Assembly (NCBI RefSeq): GCF_900111885.1
Contig: NZ_FOKG01000004.1
Span: forward strand, 174,164-238,163
DNA length: 64,000 bases
Source: Amycolatopsis marina
Lineage (GTDB): Bacteria; Actinomycetota; Actinomycetes; Mycobacteriales; Pseudonocardiaceae
Direction of reading: 5' to 3'
This document shows, in pieces, positions 25,264 to 32,946 of this stretch. The notes below the pieces were generated by a model that ran no database searches, was not told where the DNA came from, and saw only the letters and a list, made by a program, of their open reading frames with translations. How positions within the stretch are numbered: the first letter of the stretch is position 1; each line of letters starts with the position of its first letter. Made by a program: the position numbers and the translations under genes.

Positions 25264-25515
25264 TCAGGCCTCGTCGCCGTCCTCGTCCTCGGTGGAATCA
25301 ACCGCTTCCGTCTCCGTGACGGCATCAGCGGCGGCGGGGGTGTCGTCGGACCCCTCCGCCTGCTCACCAGCCTGCGCGGTGTCCTCAGCGGTGTCATCCT
25401 GCTCGGACTCGCCGGTGATCTCGGCGATGAGCTGGGTGAACCCGAACTCCTCACGCAACTGCTCGAAAATGGGTGTGCTGACCCGCTCGGCCGCGGGCGC
25501 TTCGATCGTCTTCAT
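25264..25515 (-). CDS. Small acidic protein of unknown function (83 aa)
   Basis: The protein has two parts: an ordered-looking N-terminal segment (MKTIEAPAAERVSTPIFEQL then REEFGFTQLIAEITGE), and a tail from about residue 38 that is almost only Asp, Glu, Ala, Thr and Gly. The ATG is set by GGGAGA upstream. I know no family for it. The leader-plus-low-complexity layout recalls peptide precursors, but no modifying enzyme is nearby and the tail has no Cys. A nested inverted repeat lies just upstream. Confidence 0.55.
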   Translation of the reverse strand: MKTIEAPAAERVSTPIFEQLREEFGFTQLIAEITGESEQDDTAEDTAQAGEQAEGSDDTPAAADAVTETEAVDSTEDEDGDEA

Positions 25516-25531
25516 GCGTCTCCCTCGCTCC

Positions 25532-25558
25532 CTGCGTGTGACGCACACACTCACGCAG
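25532..25558. promoter_or_regulatory. Nested inverted repeats upstream of the small acidic gene
   Basis: CTGCGTG and CACGCAG flank 13 bp; inside, GTGTG and CACAC flank ACG. The dyad ends 17 bp before the ATG and could be an operator or a leader hairpin. The rest of the 244-bp gap up to the MoaD-like gene shows no gene. Confidence 0.4.
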
Positions 25559-25670
25559 TCGTTCCCGATCCGAACGCCCGTCCCCGCATCCGCATCGATG
25601 TCTGTTACCGCGCGTAATACTAGGCAGTTGATCGAATTAACCGAAACGAAATGTGAAACTCGCCGCCCTC

Positions 25671-25690
25671 GCAGTGGTACACGCCACTGC
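25671..25690. terminator. Hairpin after the MoaD-like gene
   Basis: GCAGTGG-6 nt-CCACTGC lies about 70 bp beyond the stop codon of the MoaD-like gene on the minus strand. The stem is modest and lacks a U-tract, so it is only a candidate terminator. Confidence 0.35.
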
Positions 25691-25759
25691 TGGGACAACA
25701 AAATGGAGCGGCTAAATGTCATTCGGACTTCAGGTGGTCACCCAGGGTAGTACGCGGAC

Positions 25760-26056
25760 TCAACCGCCTGCCATCGCCCCGACGACAAGGAAGGGCTCGG
25801 CGCCGGTGACGACCGACTCGGGCAGCGGCTCATCCGGCGACTCGTGGGAGAGGTCCTCCTCACAGGCGAAGAAGCGGACGAAGGCACGCCGTTTCTGTGT
25901 CACGTGGTCCCGGATGGTGCCGCGAAGCATCGGATAGCGCTCCTCAAGCGCGTCGAGGACCGCGCGCTGGGTGACCTTTCCGTCGATGTCGAGCAGCACC
26001 TCGCCGTCAACCCGGGCGAGCGTGCGCAGGTGGGTCGGCAACTTGACGCGAATCAT
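25760..26056 (-). CDS. MoaD/ThiS-family ubiquitin-like protein
   Basis: This 98-aa beta-grasp protein opens [20 protein letters not shown] and ends in the diglycine GAMAGG, the C-terminal tail that MoaD/ThiS sulfur carriers use for adenylation and thiocarboxylation. Compared with MoaD (about 80 aa) it has a short internal extension ([18 protein letters not shown]). It is translationally coupled (ATGA) to an Asp-box propeller gene upstream. No MoeB-like or MoaE-like gene is close. It may carry sulfur for an unknown pathway or be a protein modifier; the carrier role follows from the family and the intact GG. Confidence 0.82.
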   Translation of the reverse strand: MIRVKLPTHLRTLARVDGEVLLDIDGKVTQRAVLDALEERYPMLRGTIRDHVTQKRRAFVRFFACEEDLSHESPDEPLPESVVTGAEPFLVVGAMAGG

Positions 26057-27168
26057 GGCAACGTCTGGACTTCCACGGAGAGCACGGCCGGAAGGTCGCG
26101 GACGATGGGCGACCAGCTGTCACCCGCGTCGGCGGAGACGTACACCTGACCGCCGGTGGTGCCGAAGTAGACGCCGCAGGAGTCGAGCGAGTCGATGTCC
26201 ATGGCGTCCCGAAGGACGTTGACGTAGCAGTTGCTCTGCGGCAGGCCGTTGGTCAGCGCCTCCCACTCGTTGCCGCCCGTCCGGCTGCGATAGACCTGCA
26301 GCTTTCCGTCCAGCGGGAAGTGCTCGGAGTCGCTTTTGATCGGAACAATGTAGACGGTGTCCGGCTCGTGCGCGTGCACACTGATCGGGAAACCGAAGTC
26401 GGTGGGCAGGCTGTCGCCGATGTCGTGCCAGGATTCACCCGCGTTGTCGGTGCGCATGACGTCCCAGTGCTTCTGCATGTACAGCACGTCCGGGCGCGAT
26501 GGATGCATCGCGAGGTTGTGGACGCAGTGGCCCACCTCGGCGTCCTCGTCGGGAATGCCGCCGGACCGCAGGCCCTTGTTCATCGGCTGCCAGGTCTTGC
26601 CCGCGTCGTCGGTGCGGAACACACCCGCGGCCGAGATGGCGACGAACATCCGCGCGGGGTCGCGAGGGTCGAGAACGATGGTGTGCAGGCACATTCCGCC
26701 CGCCCCTGGCTGCCACGAGGGCGCCGAGTCGTGCGTGCGCAGGCCGGGCAGCTCGGCCCAGGTCTGCCCACCGTCGACCGAGCGGAACAGCGCGGCATCC
26801 TCGACGCCCGCGTAGACGGTGTCCGGGTCGGTCAACGAAGGTTCGAGGTGCCAGACCCTGGTGAAGTCCCAGGGCCGCTGCGTGCCGTCGAACCACTGGT
26901 GCGTACCGACTTCTCCGTCGTACGTGAACTCGTTGCCCACCGGCTCCCACGTGTCGCCGCCGTCGTCGGAGCGCTGGATCACCTGGCCGAACCAGCCGCC
27001 GGACTGGGAGGCGTAGAGACGGTTGGGGTCGGCGGGTGAACCGGCGAGGTGGTACATCTCCCAGCCCGCGAAGTGCGGGCCACTGACATCCCACTTCTCG
27101 CGCTTGCCGTCCGAGGTCAGCACGAACGCCCCCTTGCGCGTGCCGACCAGCACTCGTACCCCGGTCAT
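26053..27168 (-). CDS. Asp-box (BNR) beta-propeller protein, sialidase/photosystem-assembly-like
   Basis: This is a 371-aa protein with at least five Asp-box repeats of the form S/T-x-D-x-G-x-x-[33 protein letters not shown] and SADAGDSW, spaced as in a six-bladed propeller. There is no signal peptide, so it is probably cytoplasmic. The ATG is chosen behind GGAGTGGGG; the frame is open about 21 codons further but poorly coding. No sialidase catalytic residues (Arg triad with Tyr) can be picked out, so hydrolase annotation would be a guess. It is the first gene of an operon with the MoaD-like gene and diverges from an HxlR regulator. Confidence 0.8.
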   Translation of the reverse strand: MTGVRVLVGTRKGAFVLTSDGKREKWDVSGPHFAGWEMYHLAGSPADPNRLYASQSGGWFGQVIQRSDDGGDTWEPVGNEFTYDGEVGTHQWFDGTQRPWDFTRVWHLEPSLTDPDTVYAGVEDAALFRSVDGGQTWAELPGLRTHDSAPSWQPGAGGMCLHTIVLDPRDPARMFVAISAAGVFRTDDAGKTWQPMNKGLRSGGIPDEDAEVGHCVHNLAMHPSRPDVLYMQKHWDVMRTDNAGESWHDIGDSLPTDFGFPISVHAHEPDTVYIVPIKSDSEHFPLDGKLQVYRSRTGGNEWEALTNGLPQSNCYVNVLRDAMDIDSLDSCGVYFGTTGGQVYVSADAGDSWSPIVRDLPAVLSVEVQTLP

Positions 27169-27262
27169 CCCCACTCCGTTCGCCAAAGCTGCCGTCGCGC
27201 GAATGTAGCAGCCGTCACTCCTAAAAAACAACCAGACAGTCCGAAATAAAGATCAGCGCTGC

Positions 27263-27268
27263 TAGCCT
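27263..27268 (+). promoter_or_regulatory. -10 hexamer of a leaderless promoter (HxlR regulator)
   Basis: TAGCCT lies 8 nt before the ATG of the HxlR gene, which has no ribosome-binding site. Confidence 0.5.
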
Positions 27269-27276
27269 TGGGCGTT

Positions 27277-27969
27277 ATGGCAACCAGTAGGAGCTACAAC
27301 GACGCGTGCGGGATGGCGCACGCACTGGACCTGGTCGGTGAGCGTTGGGCCCTACTGGTCGTACGAGAACTGGTGCTGGGCCCCAAGCGCTATACGGATC
27401 TGCGGGTCGGCCTGCCCGGAATCAGTGCGAACGTGCTGTCCCACCGGCTCGACGAGCTGACGGAGACAGGAGTCGTGCGGCGGCGCAGGCTCGGCCCGCC
27501 GTCCGGAGCGTCGGTGTACGAACTCACCGAGTGGGGCCAGGAACTCGAGCCGGTCATCATGCGGCTCGGCCGCTGGGGGGCCCGATCACCGTCCCGGCCC
27601 CGCGAGGCGAACCTCAGCGTCAGCTCTGTCGTCCTTTCGTTGCGCACGAACTTCGAGCCCGCCGCCAGTGCGGACATCGGTGTCGGGCTGGAGTTGCGCT
27701 TCGGCGAGGAGCACTTCCTTGCCAAGGTGGACCAGGGCAAGTTCGAAGTCCACCGAGCACCGGGCAATCACGACCAGGCTCCGGACGCCGTCGTGGATAC
27801 GACGCCGATCATTCTCGCCGGGCTCCTCTACGGCGGGCAGGATCTCGACGCCGCGGTCGACTCGGGATCGGTGACCGTGGAAGGTGACCGGGCCGTGGTC
27901 GAGCGATTCCTGACACTTTTCCCCCTTCCGGTTCCCGCAGCGGGTTGGACCGAACAGACCAGCCGGTAA
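27277..27969 (+). CDS. HxlR-family regulator with C-terminal SCP2-like domain
   Basis: This is a 230-aa protein. The N-terminal HxlR winged helix (about 4-100) starts SYNDACGMAHALDLVGERWA and includes GPKRYTDLRVGLPGISANVL and the wing SGASVYELTEWG. A second domain (about 110-220) resembles the SCP2/sterol-carrier fold often fused to such regulators (GLELRFGEEHFLAKV, then DAVVDTTPIILAGLLYGG). It is divergent from the propeller/MoaD operon (108-bp gap), which it probably regulates together with itself. The ATG lacks a ribosome site and is preceded by a -10 hexamer, implying a leaderless mRNA. Confidence 0.83.
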   Translation: MATSRSYNDACGMAHALDLVGERWALLVVRELVLGPKRYTDLRVGLPGISANVLSHRLDELTETGVVRRRRLGPPSGASVYELTEWGQELEPVIMRLGRWGARSPSRPREANLSVSSVVLSLRTNFEPAASADIGVGLELRFGEEHFLAKVDQGKFEVHRAPGNHDQAPDAVVDTTPIILAGLLYGGQDLDAAVDSGSVTVEGDRAVVERFLTLFPLPVPAAGWTEQTSR

Positions 27970-28045
27970 CACCAGGCCCCCGCGTCGCGAAATGTTGGTA
28001 CAGCGCAAAAGCGCCGGTTTGCCAACGGGGCAGGGAGCCACCTGA

Positions 28046-28483
28046 ATGATCGAGTCGCCTGCTGCGCGGCAGGCAAGGAAGCCCCACCCGGCCCAAATGT
28101 TCAGCATCGGTGGGGTCGCTGCTGCGCTGGTTGCCTCGGTCATCGCGCTGTTCGCGACCAGTACGGCAACCGGTGAGTACTCGATCGTTTACCGAGTGAC
28201 CGGAAGCGGAACCGCGGAGACGATCAGCTACATCACCGACGGGATCGCGCGTCCACCGGTCAGCGGCAGACAGCACGCTGATGTCGAACTGCCCTGGGAG
28301 AAGCACTTCACCCTGCCCCGGAACGATCTCGGTTTCGTTTCCGTCACGGCGCAGGGAGACGGCAGGGGCGAGCTCACGGTTCGGATCGAGGTGGACGAGC
28401 TCCTCATCAAGGAGGTGACGGCGGCAGGCCGGGACCGAGCTGTGGCAACGGCGGATCTGGCTGGGTCTCCGCGCCCCGGATAA
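28046..28483 (+). CDS. MmpS-like membrane-anchored protein
   Basis: This is a 145-aa protein: a short cytoplasmic Arg/Lys-rich head, one transmembrane segment (about 21-41, VAAALVASVIALFA) and an exported beta-sandwich. The latter follows the MmpS pattern: YRVTGSGTAETISYITD, ELPWEKHFTLP, FVSVTAQGDGRGELTVRIEVD. Mycobacterial MmpS proteins are accessory to MmpL exporters, but no mmpL gene is nearby. A weak ribosome site (GGGAG) precedes the ATG. The fold assignment is fairly secure; the function is unknown. Confidence 0.68.
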   Translation: MIESPAARQARKPHPAQMFSIGGVAAALVASVIALFATSTATGEYSIVYRVTGSGTAETISYITDGIARPPVSGRQHADVELPWEKHFTLPRNDLGFVSVTAQGDGRGELTVRIEVDELLIKEVTAAGRDRAVATADLAGSPRPG

Positions 28484-28523
28484 TGGTGACGCCGTTCAAC
28501 ACCGCACGTTCCAGTCTCTCCCG

Positions 28524-28910
28524 ATGAGCAGCCTCACCGTCACCGTCCTCGGCAGCGCCACACCATACGCACGGCCGGACACCCGTGTTCCGGTTATTTG
28601 GTGTCCACTGGGGAGACTCGGCTCTGGTTCGATACCGAAACGGGCACGCTCGCCGAACTCCAGCGGCACACCACACTGGAGCAGTTCGACGAGATCTGGA
28701 TCTCGGATGCCCATGCCGATCACACTCGGCCGAGCGCAGCCAGGCCGAATCCGCTTTCGCCATCACCGAGCTACACGAAGGTTACCGGGCAAAGGTGGGC
28801 GACCCCGCCCTGGAGTCCACAGTGGTCCAGCACGGAAATACCGGCGTTCGCGGTACGCGTCGAGCCACCACACTCCGGAGGACGCGGTCATGCGGGCGGG
28901 CCACTGAAAC
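28524..28910 (+). pseudogene. Decayed MBL-fold metallo-hydrolase gene
   Basis: Fragments of one metallo-beta-lactamase-fold protein are spread over all three frames. The N-terminus SSLTVTVLGSATPYARPD is followed in another frame by LVSTGETRLWFDTETGTLAE and LEQFDEIWISDAHADHT. A third frame has AERSQAESAFAITELHEGYR then ALESTVVQHGN; the first two frames then share PAFAVRVE and HHTPEDAVMRAGH. Relative to intact proteins about 70-80 residues are missing after the HxHxDH metal motif, which itself reads DAHADH. At least three frameshifts rule out sequencing noise. This accounts for most of the 483-bp stretch between the MmpS-like and TIGR03086 genes. Confidence 0.75.
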
Positions 28911-28966
28911 ACATTTCGGGATGATCGGGACCACCCGTCCCACTGCCGCACGGTTTCGGCGCGAGG

Positions 28967-29539
28967 TCAAGGCTTCCACGCAGGATCCCGGCCGGTGAGG
29001 CCGAGGACCCGGTCGAACAGAGGCGCGTCGGCGGGGACCGCCGCCACCGGCCCGAACAGTCCGTTCTTGCCGTCCTCGTCTGTCGACTGCGACAAAAGCG
29101 CGAAGAGTGCCTCCGTGCTCCCCTGATCGCATTCGAACGGCTGCCCGGTCGCGCGAGCAAGGTCCCAGCTGTGCACGGCGACCTCGTCCAGTGCGATGAC
29201 GCCCATCATCTCGGCAGGCATCGTCACGCCCCCGGCGCGCGTTTCCCCGGTCCAGGCGACAGGGTCCGCCCAGGCCTCCACCAGTGCGTCCAGCCGTGCG
29301 GGAAGCTGCTCCCGCCAATCCGCGGGCAAGTTGCCGGCCGAGGCCTCGGGCGGCCCTTTCGTGCCCGCGCCGGGCGTCTTCTCGGCAGCGGTGCGAAATT
29401 CGTACGTCAGCGCCATCAGATGGTCGAGCAGATCCCCCACCGTGTACTCGGTGCACGGCGTCGGCGCCGAGAGCTGGTTGTCAGTCGTCCCGTTCAGCAA
29501 CATCTTCAGCTGCCCGGCCACCGGGGCAAAATCCACCAC
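28967..29539 (-). CDS. TIGR03086-family metal-binding protein (DinB / mycothiol-dependent maleylpyruvate isomerase-like)
   Basis: This 190-aa four-helix DinB-like protein contains CTEYTVGDLLDHLMALTYEF (about 28-47), with the first metal His, and DEVAVHSWDLARATGQPF (about 116-133), with the second His region typical of TIGR03086. The family is thought to bind a divalent metal and, in relatives, to use mycothiol; the substrate is unknown. The GTG start precedes a 30-bp dyad 14 bp upstream. A diverged N-terminal copy of gene and dyad lies at 30493-30767, and a short internal fragment near 31371. This copy looks intact. Confidence 0.83.
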   Translation of the reverse strand: MVDFAPVAGQLKMLLNGTTDNQLSAPTPCTEYTVGDLLDHLMALTYEFRTAAEKTPGAGTKGPPEASAGNLPADWREQLPARLDALVEAWADPVAWTGETRAGGVTMPAEMMGVIALDEVAVHSWDLARATGQPFECDQGSTEALFALLSQSTDEDGKNGLFGPVAAVPADAPLFDRVLGLTGRDPAWKP

Positions 29540-29552
29540 GACATCTCCAAAT

Positions 29553-29582
29553 AAACCAGATAGTTAATTAACCGTCCGGTTT
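29553..29582. promoter_or_regulatory. 30-bp dyad upstream of the TIGR03086 gene
   Basis: AAACC-N5-GTTAATTAAC-N5-GGTTT: a perfect 10-bp central palindrome with symmetric outer arms at equal spacing. The duplicated copy at 30738-30767 has arms AAACT/AGTTT, a compensated change that preserves symmetry. It is probably an operator for an unidentified dimeric or tetrameric regulator. Confidence 0.7.
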
Positions 29583-29606
29583 AGGATAGAGATTCCACAC
29601 GTGCTG

Positions 29607-30503
29607 TCAAGGGCGGAAGAGGCGTCCGGCGCGCTTCAACGTCAACAGAGCACCCACTGTCGCGTAACCTCGCCACTCCAAGGTCGCGGCCGGCGAGTAG
29701 CTGGCGAAGTCGACCGTCCAGCCGCCATCCTCCTGCTGTTGCGCGGCCAACGCGTCCAGTTCGGCTTCGATCACGTCGGCCCGCAGCAGCGCACTCGCCG
29801 GGCTACCGGGCACCGAAGCGAAATTGAGTGCACGCATCGTCTCCCCTTCGCTGCCACCCTGAACCGGAACCAGGCCGGTGTCCGGCACGAACCGACCGAG
29901 TCGCGCCAGCAGCGGCGGCGCCGCTGAATACCGCTCGTGCGCGGCATCGAGGAAGCGGACGGCGAACGACAGCGCGATCGCGTGCGGCGCCGAGTCCAGC
30001 GCGGCGAGGGCGTCGAAGCAGTACTGGGTGGCGCGCTCCAGCCAGGGATGCGCCGCGACGGCAGGATCGTGTGCGGCAACCCGTAGCGCGACGCCTGCGG
30101 TGAACACGGTGCTCTGCAGCGACGAAACGGTGTGCTCGGCTCCTGCCCAGAAGGGCGCGCAGGCGGTGGCGTCGGCTACCGGCAGCGCGAACGGCAGGCC
30201 GCCGTCCGGCAGCGTCACGGAGTCCAGCCAGTCACACAGCTCAACCGCCCGCGGAGTCCTCGCCGGTGCGATTTCCTCGAACACCTCGAAGGCATGAAGC
30301 GCGCCGCCGGGCTGACTTTCCGGCGCGCGCAGGTCAGGTTCCAATCCCCAGCCGTATCCGCCGTCGGGGTTGCGATAGCCATCAACTGCGGCGAGTACGG
30401 CGTCTGGCCCCGTTTCCCCCACAAGCAACTCGAAGCGACGCCGGTCAAGCAGCCGACCATGACCGGAAAGGAATGACGCGGCACGCGACAGGTCAACACT
30501 CAT
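29607..30503 (-). CDS. Prenyltransferase / squalene-cyclase-like alpha-toroid protein
   Basis: This is a 298-aa protein built of alpha/alpha repeats with QW-like motifs: YRNPDGGYGWGLEPDLR (about 42-58) and QQQEDGGWTVDF (about 254-265). These are shared with prenyltransferase beta-subunits and triterpene cyclases. The DxDD and DXXTAE cyclase signatures are absent, so a catalytic role is not supported; single-domain relatives are annotated only as prenyltransferase-like. The start region overlaps the end of the truncated TIGR03086 copy by 11 bp. No clear ribosome site is seen. Confidence 0.72.
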   Translation of the reverse strand: MSVDLSRAASFLSGHGRLLDRRRFELLVGETGPDAVLAAVDGYRNPDGGYGWGLEPDLRAPESQPGGALHAFEVFEEIAPARTPRAVELCDWLDSVTLPDGGLPFALPVADATACAPFWAGAEHTVSSLQSTVFTAGVALRVAAHDPAVAAHPWLERATQYCFDALAALDSAPHAIALSFAVRFLDAAHERYSAAPPLLARLGRFVPDTGLVPVQGGSEGETMRALNFASVPGSPASALLRADVIEAELDALAAQQQEDGGWTVDFASYSPAATLEWRGYATVGALLTLKRAGRLFRP

Positions 30504-30723
30504 GGGACCAAGCTTGGCGTACCGGAAGGAAGCGAGTATTGAACAGATCGGCCACCCGACGTGGAGAGGCGGCGTTGCGACATTCGTACGTCAGCGCCAA
30601 CAGGTGGTCGAGCAGATCCCCCACCGTGTACTCGGTGCACGGCGTCGGCGCCGAGAGCTGGTTGTCAGCCGTGCCGTTCAACAACACCCTCAGCTGCCCA
30701 GCCACCGGAGCAAAGTCCACCAC
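30493..30723 (-). pseudogene. Truncated duplicate of the TIGR03086 gene (N-terminal 50 residues)
   Basis: The first 50 residues (MVDFAPVAGQLRVLLNGT to LLALTYECR) are nearly identical to the intact gene at 28967-29539, then the frame diverges (NAASPRRVADLFN) and ends inside the next gene. The upstream dyad and the CACGTGCTGTCAAG stretch are copied too, so about 220 bp were duplicated (29395-29616 with 30582-30803). The second half, including the second metal-binding His, is gone. Confidence 0.78.
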
Positions 30724-30737
30724 GCCGGCCCCCTAAT

Positions 30738-30767
30738 AAACTAATTAGTTAATTAACCTTTCAGTTT
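30738..30767. promoter_or_regulatory. 30-bp dyad, duplicated copy with compensated arms
   Basis: AAACT-N5-GTTAATTAAC-N5-AGTTT. Geometry is identical to the dyad at 29553-29582; both arms changed together while the N5 spacers drifted, which argues that symmetry was selected after duplication. Confidence 0.65.
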
Positions 30768-30858
30768 AGCATGGTGGGTCCGCACGTGCTGTCAAGAGCG
30801 GATTACGCGGTCGAGGGTGTCGGCGGCTCGTCGCGAAGCTGAGCCAGACGAACTGGCA

Positions 30859-30889
30859 CTGGGGAATCAGGCGCCGCCTGATTCCCCAG
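30859..30889. terminator. Hairpin terminator after the amphi-Trp gene
   Basis: CTGGGGAATCAGGC pairs perfectly with GCCTGATTCCCCAG around a 3-nt loop: a 14-bp stem 30 bp beyond the stop codon of the amphi-Trp gene on the minus strand. The remainder of the roughly 150-bp gap shows no gene. Confidence 0.7.
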
Positions 30890-30919
30890 CAGACGCAAGA
30901 CGAGCAGGATCACGCGACA

Positions 30920-31177
30920 CTAGACGATCGGTTCCCCTTCATCGGGCTCACCTGTCCCGTCCAGCTTCCACTTGAGCTGGAACTCGATCTCCTCCTCGTC
31001 GTCGCCACGCTCGTGCTCGATGGAGAACTGAGCCCGACCTGGCACCCGGAATCGCTCGCCCGCAATCTGAATCCGGAAGGAGCTTTCCGTCTCCAGCGCG
31101 TCCGCGAGGCGCCGCAGCTTCGCGACGACGTCTGCCGTGGAGTAGATACGTTCGATGTCTCGTGGTGCCTTGGTCAC
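30920..31177 (-). CDS. Amphi-Trp domain protein
   Basis: This is an 85-aa protein of the amphi-Trp domain family. It has the order IYSTADVVAKLRRLADALE, FRIQIAGERFRVPGRAQFSI, EHERGDDEEEIEFQLKWKL; the terminal FQLKW strand is the family hallmark. The GTG start is preferred because GGAGGA lies 5 nt upstream, while the longer frame has no ribosome site. The function of the family is unknown; such proteins are small and cytoplasmic. It stands as a single gene with its own terminator. Confidence 0.8.
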   Translation of the reverse strand: MTKAPRDIERIYSTADVVAKLRRLADALETESSFRIQIAGERFRVPGRAQFSIEHERGDDEEEIEFQLKWKLDGTGEPDEGEPIV

Positions 31178-31354
31178 GCGGGTCCTCCATTTCGCCCCTT
31201 TCGACAGGGGCATCTATGCGCCGACAACTTCATTCAACCGTCTGCGGGCGCCTGTCCGCCACCCTGCTGCCCCCGAATGAGGACCGGCCACGACGCCCGC
31301 TTCAGCGCCGGGATTCGCTGTTCCGGGCCAGGTACTTCGCACGCCACCTCGAGC

Positions 31355-31414
31355 GGCATGCCGATACCTCAGGCCGTTCTCGCCGTCCTCGTCCGTCGGC
31401 TGCGACAGCAACAC
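31355..31414 (-). pseudogene. Short internal remnant of a TIGR03086-type gene
   Basis: On the minus strand LLSQPTDEDGENGL matches LLSQSTDEDGKNGL of the intact TIGR03086 gene (about 32 bp with few mismatches). It ends at the 3' end of the aldehyde dehydrogenase gene. The fragment lies upstream of, not within, the truncated N-terminal copy, so it is a third, rearranged piece. The rest of the 237-bp gap 31178-31413 is unexplained. Confidence 0.5.
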
Positions 31415-32946
31415 TAATTTTGTTGCAGCGCCAGTGCCATGTATTTCGTGCTCAGGTACTCCTCGATGCCTTCGTCTCCACCCTCGCGCCCGAGCCCGGA
31501 TTGCTTGACACCGCCAAATGGACCCGCGGGATTGCTGACCAGTCCTTCGTTGATGCCGACCATCCCGGTTTCGAGGGCTTCCGCTACGCGAAATGCTCGT
31601 GAGATGTCACGGCTGAACACATAGCCGACGAGCCCGAACCGGGTTTGGTTGGCCAGGGTCAAGGCCTCGTCCTCACCGCGGAACGTCGTGATGGCCGCAA
31701 CCGGGCCGAAGACCTCCTCCTGCGCGATCCGAGCGGTCGCGGGCACATCGACTAGCACAGTGGGCGAGTAGAAGTAACCCCGATCACCTGGCATCAGACC
31801 ACCGGTGACGGGCCGTGCTCCACAGGTGACGGCGTCCTGCACCAGTCCGGCCACCTTCTGCCGCTGCTTCTCGTCAATCAGCGGGCCGACTTCGATTCCG
31901 TCCTCGGTACCCCGGCCGACGCGCAGGGCAGCCATCCTCTCTGCCAGCCGTTCGACGTACTCCTCGGCGATGGACTCGTGCACCAGCAGCCGGTTCGCCG
32001 CTACGCAGGACTGCCCCATGTTGCGCATCTTCGCCACCATCGTTCCCTCGACCGCATCGTCGAGGTTCGCGTCGTCGAACACGATCAATGGCGCATTTCC
32101 GCCAAGTTCCATCGACGCGCGCAGGATCGTGTCCGCCGCTTGGCGCAGCAGGATCTTGCCAACTTCGGTCGACCCGGTGAAAGACACCTTGCGGAGCCGG
32201 GAATCGGCCAGGATGGGGGCCACCAGCGCCGCCGCATCGGACGAGGTGACGACGTTGAGCACACCAGACGGCAGGCCTGCTTCGCTGAGTACTTCCGCCA
32301 AGAAGAAGCTGGCCAGTGGTGTCAGCTCGGCGGGTTTGAGCACCATGGTGCAACCCGCAGCGATGGCCGCGCCAACTTTGCGTGTGCCCATGGCCAACGG
32401 AAAGTTCCACGGTGTGATCAGCAGGCATGGGCCCACCGGCTGCCGGTGGGTGATGAGCCGTTGAGCGCCAGCCGGAGCTGGTCGATAGGTGCCGCCGATA
32501 TGCGCCGCCTGCTCGGAGAACCAGCGCAGGAATTCCGCCGCGTATGCGACTTCGCCCCGTGACTGCGCCAGTGGTTTGCCCATTTCCAGGGTGATGAGCA
32601 GCGCCAGTTCTTCGGTGCGGGCGACCAGCCCGTCGAAGGCGCGGCGCAGTATCTCTGCCCGTTCCCGCGGCGCTGTCGCCGCCCAGTCCGGTTGCGCGGC
32701 ACACGCGGCATCGAAGGCTGCCCCTGCGTCAGTGGGGCCACCATCGGCAACAGCGATCAACGGGAGCTCAGTAGCCGGATCGACGACCTCGAACGTGCGT
32801 CCGGATGCGGCAGGCCGCCAGTTGCCTGCGGCGAAAACGCCGGTGTGCACGGCGTCGAGCACTCGTCGCTCCCGATCGGTGTGCATGCCGGTCGACCCGC
32901 CTGGAATCGTGGTCATCTGTCGTCGCTCTCTCGTCCGCCCGTTCAC
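31414..32946 (-). CDS. NAD(P)-dependent aldehyde dehydrogenase, succinate-semialdehyde dehydrogenase-like
   Basis: This is a 510-aa ALDH. Visible are the oxyanion region ITPWNFPLAMGTRKVGAAIA (about 181-200), the Rossmann loop SFTGSTEVGK (about 259-268), the general base Glu in MELGGNAP (about 282-289) and the nucleophile Cys in MGQSCVAANR (about 315-324). The C-terminal FGGVKQSGLGREGGDEGIEE is typical of the GabD group. The GTG start overlaps the stop of the upstream gene (GTGA); an ATG ten codons later is an alternative. It is the last gene of the ten-gene operon and would oxidise a semialdehyde made by the preceding alcohol or hydroxyacid dehydrogenases. The substrate is inferred. Confidence 0.88.
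   Translation of the reverse strand: MNGRTRERRQMTTIPGGSTGMHTDRERRVLDAVHTGVFAAGNWRPAASGRTFEVVDPATELPLIAVADGGPTDAGAAFDAACAAQPDWAATAPRERAEILRRAFDGLVARTEELALLITLEMGKPLAQSRGEVAYAAEFLRWFSEQAAHIGGTYRPAPAGAQRLITHRQPVGPCLLITPWNFPLAMGTRKVGAAIAAGCTMVLKPAELTPLASFFLAEVLSEAGLPSGVLNVVTSSDAAALVAPILADSRLRKVSFTGSTEVGKILLRQAADTILRASMELGGNAPLIVFDDANLDDAVEGTMVAKMRNMGQSCVAANRLLVHESIAEEYVERLAERMAALRVGRGTEDGIEVGPLIDEKQRQKVAGLVQDAVTCGARPVTGGLMPGDRGYFYSPTVLVDVPATARIAQEEVFGPVAAITTFRGEDEALTLANQTRFGLVGYVFSRDISRAFRVAEALETGMVGINEGLVSNPAGPFGGVKQSGLGREGGDEGIEEYLSTKYMALALQQN

Noticed and set aside
25264..25515. RiPP precursor peptide
   Set aside because: No modifying enzyme, protease or exporter nearby, and the tail lacks Cys and clear core residues; kept as an unknown protein.
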